Of a stretch of DNA of 64,000 nt, positions 62,837 through 64,000 are shown in pieces (positions within the stretch are counted from its first letter, which is position 1; each line of letters begins with the position of its first letter). The DNA is from Bufo bufo (taxonomy: Eukaryota > Chordata > Amphibia > Anura > Bufonidae). Below the pieces are notes generated by a model, which worked only from the letters and a program-made list of their open reading frames with translations, had not been told where the DNA came from and made no database searches. The stretch covers positions 657,047,750-657,111,749 of the forward strand of contig NC_053391.1 in assembly GCF_905171765.1 (NCBI RefSeq). Reading direction: 5' to 3'. Both the position numbers and the translations under genes were made by a program.

Positions 62837-64000
62837 ACGTCAGCAGGCCATTCTGAAACACATATGTTTGGGGGACAGGCCCCACACCGCACAGGAGTTG
62901 TGGTGGGGTATAGAACAACAGACCGACGAATGGTTGCTGCCGGTGAGCCTCAAGCCCAGCCTGGTGGTGTGTGATAATGGGCGAAATCTCGTTGCAGCTC
63001 TGGGACTAGCCGGTTTGACGCACATCCCTTGCCTGGCGCATGTGCTGAATTTGGTGGTGCAGAAGTTCATTCACAACTACCCCGACATGTCAGAGCTGCT
63101 GCATAAAGTGCGGGCCGTCTGTGCGCGCTTCCGGCGTTCACATCCTGCCGCTGCTCGCCTGTCTGCGCTACAGTGTAACTTCGGCCTTCCCGCTCACCGC
63201 CTCATATGCGACGTGCCCACCAGGTGGAACTCCACCTTGCACATGCTGGACAGACTGTGCGAGCAGCAGCAGGCCATAGTGGAGTTTCAGCTGCAGCACG
63301 CACGGGTCAGTGGCACTGCGGAACAGCACCACTTTACCACCAATGACTGGGCCTCCATGCGAGACCTGTGTGCCCTGTTGCGCTGTTTCGAGTACTCAAC
63401 CAACATGGCCAGTGGCGATGACGCCGTTATCAGCGTTATAATACCACTTCTATGTCTCCTTGAGAAAACACTTAGGGCGATGATGGAAGAGGAGGTGGCC
63501 CAGGAGGAGGAGGAGGAGGAAGAAGAGGGGTCATTTTTAGCACTTTCAGGCCAGTCTCTTAGAAGTGACTCAGAGGGAGTTTTTTTGCAACAGCAGAGGC
63601 CAGGTACAAATGTGGCCAGACAGGGCCCACTACTGGAGGACGAGGAGGATGAGGATCAGGAGGAGGAGGATGAGGATGAAGCATGTTCACAGCGGGGTGG
63701 CACCCAACGCAGCTCGGGCCCATCACTGGTGCGTGGCTGGGGGGAAACGCAGGACGATGACGATACGCCTCCCACAGAGGACAGCTTGTCCTTACCTCTG
63801 GGCAGCCTGGCACACATGAGCGACTACATGCTGCAGTGCCTGCGCAACGACAGCAGAGTTGCGCACATTTTAACGTGTGCGGACTACTGGGTTGCCACCC
63901 TGCTGGATCCCCGGTACAAAGACAATGTGCCCACCTTACTTCCTGCACTGGAGCGTGATAGAAAGATGCGCGAGTACAAGCGCACGTTGGTAGACGCGCT
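62676..64000 (+). CDS. hAT transposase catalytic region, open to the window end
   Basis: No stop occurs from 62,676 to 64,000 in this frame. It reads SQPHTFTTNFSTARGKRQQA, then LVVCDNGRNLVAALGLAGLT (second catalytic Asp), IPCLAHVLNLVVQKF, CDVPTRWNSTLHMLDRL (the conserved RWNS block), a Glu/Asp-rich insertion (63,490-63,690) and ATLLDPRYKDNVP (LDPR block). These follow the RNase H-like fold of hAT transposases; the final Glu and the hATC dimerisation region would lie beyond the window. The enzyme excises the element through hairpin ends. The overlap with the preceding frame marks a shift near 62,690. The acidic tract is over 40 residues and interrupts the insertion domain. Confidence 0.85.

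Larger units (their letters stand above)
60081..64000 (+). mobile_element. hAT transposon, autonomous-type, cut by the window end
   Basis: It starts TAGGGATGAGCGAACCCGAA, a familiar amphibian hAT terminus with an immediate inverted partner GTTCGGGTTC. The left neighbour (59,950-60,080) is a scrap of the TTAA repeat (ATGAAGTACAATGTGTCACG), so the likely 8-bp target is GTCACGAG. About 1 kb of non-coding 5' sequence precedes the coding region, which runs from 61,145 beyond 64,000 with two frame breaks. The right end lies outside the window. Confidence 0.8.

Overview
The window looks like a repeat-saturated stretch of vertebrate genome, most probably from an amphibian (a frog). The evidence is its content: CR1 and L1 LINEs, Penelope-like, Ty3/gypsy and DIRS retroelements, and Tc1/mariner, hAT, Harbinger-like and TTAA-flanked DNA transposons, nested in one another. 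I found no host gene, tRNA, rRNA or CRISPR array. The species call is inference from this repertoire.

Layout. 1-6.6 kb: a non-LTR RT scrap, an inverted piece of a TTAA-flanked DNA transposon carrying a short hammerhead-motif insertion, then CR1 copy 1 (zinc finger plus esterase ORF1, broken EN/RT ORF2). CR1 copy 1 holds a 127-bp-arm hairpin and two TA-flanked non-autonomous transposons. 6.6-10.1 kb: a minus-strand Penelope-like element with RT, GIY-YIG endonuclease and a hammerhead-like motif. 10.5-30.0 kb: one minus-strand Ty3/gypsy element (Gypsy-1) bounded by paired LTRs and ACTG target duplications. It has been inflated by a CR1 fragment, three LTR-like insertions (one inside the CR1), a full-length L1 with a single premature stop, a Tc1 fragment and a hAT MITE. 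30-34.6 kb: LTR remnants, a Tc1 element with an intact 341-codon transposase ORF whose second catalytic Asp is Glu, and a hAT-like 5' remnant.

34.6-40.8 kb: a TTAA-flanked DNA transposon split by LTR-A (gag only) and LTR-C, a degenerate Gmr1-like element with integrase upstream of RT. 40.8-50.6 kb: unclassified sequence, CR1 3' ends, LTR-B (sister of LTR-A, gag only, with CTTAG duplications) and CR1 copy 3. 50.6-55.1 kb: Gypsy-2 with a Harbinger-like palindromic MITE in its right LTR. 55.5-59.9 kb: a minus-strand DIRS element (gag, RT/RNase H, tyrosine recombinase). 60.1 kb to the end: a hAT transposon whose long open frame runs off the window.

There is no gene network here. What can be read is an order of insertion. 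Gypsy-1 landed in an older LTR and later received several further insertions. The TTAA element predates LTR-A and LTR-C. Most coding regions are broken; the best preserved are L1 ORF1/ORF2, the Tc1 transposase, CR1 copy 3 RT and the terminal hAT frame. The least expected structures are two long near-perfect hairpins inside retroelement copies, hammerhead-ribozyme-like cores in several repeats, and a gypsy-type pol with copia-like domain order.
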